Source: Sepioteuthis lessoniana (taxonomy: Eukaryota; Mollusca; Cephalopoda; Myopsida; Loliginidae). Taken from it: a DNA stretch of 64,000 nt. The notes beneath the pieces were generated by a model. The model searched no databases. It saw nothing but the letters and a program-made list of their open reading frames with translations, and had not been told where the DNA came from. Where the stretch lies: the NCBI GenBank assembly GCA_963585895.1, contig OY757921.1:56262081-56326080 (forward strand), written 5' to 3'. The translations under genes were made by a program, and so were the position numbers. Below are positions 59,320 through 64,000 of this stretch, piece after piece. Numbering within the stretch: the stretch's first letter is position 1; each line of letters begins with the position of its first letter.

Positions 59320-59760
59320 AAACCACAGACAAATTTTTATCATTTTTATTGATTTTTTTTTTTCGTCTTACAAGATTTCTCAAGTTTGATTACATTTTAT
59401 ACAAAAATTAGGCGAATTTTTTTTTTTTTTTTTTTTTTTTTGCTGAATGCTTTCCACAATCATTAGCCATTTTCAAGGATATAATCAAGACGATGGCGAT
59501 GATGTGTGAGTGTGTTTGCGTGTGTATGTGAGAGAGATAAAGAGTGAGAGAAAGAAATATGGGAGAGGGAGAAATAAATTAATTAGATCAGATTTAAGCT
59601 CTGTTTCTTCTTTCTTGAAATGAAGAAAATTTAAGAAATGAATTCCAAAAGTCAAAAACTTTTTCATTGAATTCTAGATTTTTTTTAAACACGAGGAATA
59701 ATTTGTGCAAATGTTCGTTCTAAAACAAGTAATAAGTTTAATATGCGAAGAATTTTACTC
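59320..59760. other. Unassigned stretch with T-tracts
   Basis: T-tracts near 59352 and 59418-59441 and a GT/GA-rich patch at 59505-59575. No gene. Confidence 0.5.
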
Positions 59761-59764
59761 ATTA

Positions 59765-60020
59765 TGAGACACGCTAAGTGTTACGGTTATCGTCAAAAGA
59801 AATGGAATAAGTGATCTGAGTTCAATTCCTGGACGAGGTTGTTTGGGTTTCACTTCGCGCTAATGAAATTTAGAAAAGGCATGAATCCATCTGTTCTCTT
59901 CCGGCTATGAGTAAATAGTAGTACAGACTGGGTTCTTTAGCCTAGATTAGGCAAAACACTGAATTTGAACCAGCTTTACTCCACTTAAAAAATTGACTTT
60001 CTTGACATCCTTTCTATGAA
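59765..60020 (+). repeat. SINE-B copy
   Basis: CTAAGTGTTACGGTTATCGT, GAGTTCAATTCCTGGACGAG, CGGCTATGAGTAAATAGTAG, and tail TTGACTTTCTTGACATCC. Confidence 0.8.
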
Positions 60021-60675
60021 CATTATGATTTGCTAAAAATTAATATTCATATCAAAGATTTTTATGAAAAGAAAATTTATCAAAGTTAAGCTATTCATGA
60101 ATTATTCATCTTTGGTGAGCGGTTCAGGTGCTCTAACCAACGGAATCGGCCAACCGAGCTCAAATTTCATCTAAGGCTTTTTTATAATCACTTAGAGAAT
60201 TAATTTATTCTATCGCAAGATTTGTCGTTACTTACATCTCATGAAGGTTAATGAAGAAGACAGTGCGTGAGTAAGTACTTGTACAACCATTTTGCTTTGA
60301 CAATAACAATGAAATTCTGTTAATTCCAATCCCCAAATCAGCAGTACCAGAGTCAAATCAAGGATTAGTTTTAATATTGTCTTTTATTACTCTTGAAATT
60401 TTGCTTTTGTTTTTTGCAATTTCTTCGCACGACTCTTTCATTTATTTCATTATTTAATGAGTCATCATTTCCACATTCTCTTGGCATTTTCCATGACATT
60501 AAGTGATGAGAGTGTTGCAAGCCGAACAACGGTAAATAAAGATCATTTGAATTGATTACAGCATTACAATATAAAAAAGTTTGTTGAAGGTCTTTAAAAT
60601 AGAAATTTTATTTCGGCCATCTGTTTCGGTTTAAGTTTCAAAACTGGCCTGCAATTATTGCCTCCTCTTCAGACA

Positions 60676-60799
60676 AAACTTGCAGTTAAATCACTCAGAA
60701 AAAAACCCTATTTCTACTTGATCAGAGGAGTTAAGTAGCAATGAGTCTGCTCAGTACTTGATGGGTGACCAATTAGGAACAGTAGATACTGTAAGCAAT
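60676..60799 (+). pseudogene. 5S rRNA-like sequence (pseudogene or 5S-derived SINE head)
   Basis: GATCAGAGGAGTTAAGTAGC then AATGAGTCTGCTCAGTACTT then GATGGGTGACC at 60720-60770 follow the animal 5S rRNA pattern GATC..(C)GAAGTTAAGCA.C.(T)(C)GGGC..GGT(T/C)AGTACTTGGATGGGTGACC. The upstream AATCACTCAGAAAAAAACCC is alignable to ATACCACGTTGAAAACACC, and the downstream ACTGTAAGC to GCTGTAGGC. About a quarter to a third of positions differ and there is one deletion in CTTG-GATGGG, so it is not a functional 5S gene. No terminal oligo-T follows the 5S-like 3' end. Confidence 0.78.
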
Positions 60800-60959
60800 C
60801 TGATATTTGTATTCCTGACTAAACAAATTCTACTTTATAACTCTTCCACAAAATTTATTTTGTTGCCTCTATAACAACGCTGAATTGCTGATTCTTGTAC
60901 AGGGTCCAACAGAATGGTTTCCCACCTGATCTTATCTTATAGAAAAATCAACTTTTGAA

Positions 60960-61145
60960 TAGGATCTATGAGGTTCGGTTGAAAAGTAAATGGGCTGGAA
61001 AAATACTCTCATGAAATGGTCCCCCTTGAGGTCCACACACTCGCTGTTGCAGTGCTTAGATCCCACTGGATAAAAAAGTCATCAACAGTAGATATGACAT
61101 CATCATATGAACTTTTCAGCCGATAAACTTTTCTGCAAACCCTCG
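60960..61145 (-). mobile_element. Mariner 3' fragment
   Basis: Minus strand reads YDDVISTVDDFFIQWDLSTA and FSSPFTFQPNL in nearby frames, a mariner transposase C-terminus and 3' flank. GAGGTTCGGTTGAAAAGT near 60968 looks like a terminal repeat, and the inner sequence TATGAACTTTTCAG near 61107 recurs at 31931 and 44828. Confidence 0.6.
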
Positions 61146-61460
61146 TAAGTTTTTTTTTGTTAACGATCTAAAAATGCACATATTTTATGATATACACATA
61201 AGTATAGATGCACAGATATGCACACACATATTCATTTGTTAATTGCGTGATGTTTTGTTCCTTTGCACACACATATTTAAGTCGATGAAAAAATAGATTG
61301 CTTTACACATCACTTCAATACACTTGTAATAAAATCCATCAGCAATTGTTCAGGAACAGTTTTAATTTTTTCCTTAACTACAACGAGACGAATCACGAAA
61401 ACAACTAAATATTTGGGACATTGTCTCTCGAAACATATGCAACAAAGACATATTTCATAC

Positions 61461-61541
61461 ATATATATATATATATATATCGACAGAGAGAGAGAGAGAG
61501 AGAAGGAGAGAGAGAGAGAGTGAGATTCAACAAAGACATTC

Positions 61542-61591
<50 letters not shown>

Positions 61592-61673
61592 AGGATATTG
61601 GGCCGTTGGATACGTAAAATAATTTAGGGCGTCTACTGGATAACATTACAAATACACCAAAAACTCTGGTGGT

Positions 61674-61732
<59 letters not shown>
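61461..61732 (+). repeat. Cluster of four microsatellites
   Basis: (TA)n about 61461-61480, (GA)n about 61485-61521, (TA)n about 61544-61587 and (GT)n about 61673-61732. The 85-bp sequence between the last two is unique in this window. Confidence 0.95.
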
Positions 61733-61734
<2 letters not shown>

Positions 61735-61884
61735 ACATATACAGTTTCTATTAAGGCGTAAAATACCTCTCCGAGAATGATAGCAAAATTTTATTTAAGT
61801 TGATAGAAGAAATATCGAAAATAACCGGTGATACACTGAAAATACTGATTGACTGTTCGAATTACTCGAACTTTCGCTTGCGAC

Positions 61885-61885
<1 letters not shown>

Positions 61886-61921
<36 letters not shown>

Positions 61922-62217
61922 CACGTGTTTGTGTGAATAAATACATATAGATATACATGTGTATGTGTGTGGATAGATGGATAGAGACAGACAGACAGTG
62001 TGTGTGTTTGTGTGTGTGAGAGAGAGAGAGAGAGAATGAGAGAAAATCAAAAATCATTTTCAAATTTGAAAATATTTTAAACTATCACCGAGTTTCTCGT
62101 GAAATTTAAAAATGTTCAATTTTAGTAAATGCTAATACCTATTTTACCAATGTTGATGTACTAATTTATTATCATAGATACTCACGTACACAGATACACA
62201 AAGAGATACACTCGCGC

Positions 62218-62268
<51 letters not shown>
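61886..62268 (+). repeat. (GT)n, (GA)n and (TA)n microsatellites
   Basis: (GT)n at about 61886-61918, GACA/GT/GA mix at about 61985-62035 and (TA)n at about 62219-62268. Confidence 0.95.
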
Positions 62269-62269
<1 letters not shown>

Positions 62270-62273
<4 letters not shown>

Positions 62274-63390
62274 ATATTTTTCAAGCATAAAATAGAATAA
62301 TAATGAAACAGGATAAGAACTCACGTATTGAATACTAGCTCACTTGGTGATCACCAACGGGAAACACTGGGTGGGGAGTATTTTATTATTAATCTATTTT
62401 ATGATTGCAGTATACTGCGATATTGTTCTGCATTTTCGTACAAAGAGCAATGTAAAGATTTCACGGGTTAAAAAAGCTTTTAACGTTAAATTTCATGTGC
62501 TGTCAAGATGTGCAATAGTACAATTTCAAGTTCATTCAAATATGACTCGGTTGAATTGTCATTTATCACTTAATATGAAAAAGCACGCTGAGAATTATCA
62601 CCCTTTTCTTTATCTATCACATCCCATCAATCAATGATGAACTTCAATATCGGGGTGTGAAAAATAGTAAAAAAAAATAAAATAAAATAAAATAAAGTAA
62701 AAAGAATGAAACAAAATAAACAATTATAAGCTAACAGCAAATACGTTTCCGCAGAATGGCTAATTTGAATTGTTAGATACCCATTAAAAACAGAACACAT
62801 CCGGTTTTTTAATGAATTATTAACTCGTTTAATTGGCCACTGATAGGGTAAAAGATTTAACGAAGGGAGAATATTTTTTATAAAACAAGGATAGAATTAA
62901 AGTATCCTTTGAACAGCCATGAACTAGGGTTCTGCATATTAAATGATTCGAAGCAAACGATATTACATATTTCAGAAATCTAAAAATCAATTTTCCATAA
63001 TGAAATCAGATGACATGCTTATTAATATTTCTGCTATTCCATGAGAAAATTAGATTTTACAAAAAAGTTAGTTGGCGTCTTGATTGCTTACGAGGGAACG
63101 TCTATAAAGATAAAGAGAGTGTAAAAACTTTCCATGGTCTTTTCCTTTGGGTCCGAGGTTTTTACCACTCTCTAACCATTTCAAGAGCAACAATGAGACA
63201 TTGGTGTTGGTGTCTTTTGATGAACCTAAACGTTAAGCAGTTTTCAGAACCTCTCTTCTACGACGCAAAAATTTGAAAAACGTCATTAAATCAAGGAAAT
63301 CTATCGGTTTAATTGTTTACACCACAATGACTCATATCAAGTATGAAGTAACTAATTTTGAAAGATATCTGCATATGCTCAGTTTATTTA
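62270..63390. other. Unassigned stretch
   Basis: (AAATA)n at about 62670-62700. Open frames at 62344-62637 and 63010-63276 have no recognisable domain or convincing splice context. Confidence 0.5.
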
Positions 63391-63393
63391 ATA

Positions 63394-63396
<3 letters not shown>

Positions 63397-63430
<34 letters not shown>

Positions 63431-63467
63431 CAAGAGATTAATGTAGATCCAACGACTGAAAAAAATT

Positions 63468-63503
<36 letters not shown>
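63397..63503 (+). repeat. (GT)n and (TA)n microsatellites
   Basis: (GT)n at about 63397-63428 and (TA)n at about 63468-63503. Confidence 0.95.
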
Positions 63504-63504
<1 letters not shown>

Positions 63505-63529
63505 CGTCATCCACATACAGACTGTTTCG

Positions 63530-63630
63530 TTGTATCACAACTCTTCAGTGTGGCTAAACTCGGGAGACGCTCCAAGCCGGGATCGAAACCCGCCTGAGTT
63601 TACGTCAAGCTGATGATATACCCCTAGGTA
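63530..63630 (-). repeat. Possible tRNA-like SINE head
   Basis: The complement contains GGGTTTCGATCCCGG, close to a Pol III B-box (GGTTCGANNCC) with one extra T. No A-box or known body is seen. Weak. Confidence 0.3.
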
Positions 63631-64000
63631 AAAAGATGAGGATGTTGGTTAAAAGAAATAATGAAATGAAACTCGAGTCATCTAAATCTTGAATAATTTC
63701 GATTAATTCTTTGATGCGTTCTATTTATTGTTTTTGAATGATGGCGAGTAGCAGAGAAGCTTTTATCAATAAAGAGCTGAATAGCAAATTGTACGACCCG
63801 AAATGCTCTGGATTCTAATTTTTCGAGGATTAAATAAAACAAAAAAAAATTGATTCTATATCCATTCCTTGGACTTAGAAAATTTGTGATGAATAACGGG
63901 TGTAAGTAATATCACTTTGTCAATGTCCGCTAGCAGATGAATTTAGGATTTTCCAATGTTAATATTTCTTTTTAAATTTCTAAAGGGGGACTATTCAGTG

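Noticed and set aside
62344-63276. Candidate downstream ITIH exons
   Set aside because: Neither open frame aligns with the region after the VIT domain, and no acceptor compatible with phase 1 was found at a matching place.

Overview
The window looks like non-coding-rich animal DNA, most likely from an octopus or another coleoid cephalopod. It is AT-rich, crowded with dinucleotide and GATA microsatellites, and packed with tRNA-derived SINEs, RTE-type LINEs, restriction-like-endonuclease LINEs and decayed mariner elements of kinds I associate with octopus genomes. That assignment is by familiarity with the repeats, not by a search. Nothing bacterial, viral or organellar is seen.

The only host gene I can support is on the + strand: three exons (30769-30923, 55601-55699, 57694-57941) of a gene related to the inter-alpha-trypsin inhibitor heavy chains (ITIH). 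Their splice phases (2, 2, 1) fit exactly, and together they encode most of a VIT domain. The first intron is about 24.7 kb and the second about 2.0 kb. The signal-peptide exon, the rest of the protein (vWA domain onward) and the promoter are not identified; later exons probably lie beyond 64000.

Layout. 1-500: decayed reverse transcriptase. 700-15000: SINEs, a 35-bp minisatellite, a long inverted repeat (4099-4337) and microsatellites. 15190-19250: two adjacent minus-strand RTE-type LINE copies, the second nearly full length with a SINE inserted in it. 20625-23090: a triple nest, with a SINE inside a mariner inside a restriction-like-endonuclease LINE. 25291-26189: an internally deleted mariner with both terminal repeats. 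28299-28368: a perfect 33-bp-arm hairpin. 30769-57941: the ITIH-like exons and their repeat-filled introns. 58000-64000: intron or downstream DNA with SINEs, a 5S-rRNA-like sequence and microsatellites.

I use local names for four SINE families. SINE-A has no recognisable tRNA head and an (AATC)n tail. SINE-B and SINE-C have tRNA-like heads and share a central block. SINE-D is tRNA-derived with a different body. SINE-A and SINE-C share a 3' tail, so the families appear to be built from exchangeable modules. This is the most interesting system-level signal in the window. All repeat boundaries are by eye and good to roughly 5-20 bases unless stated.
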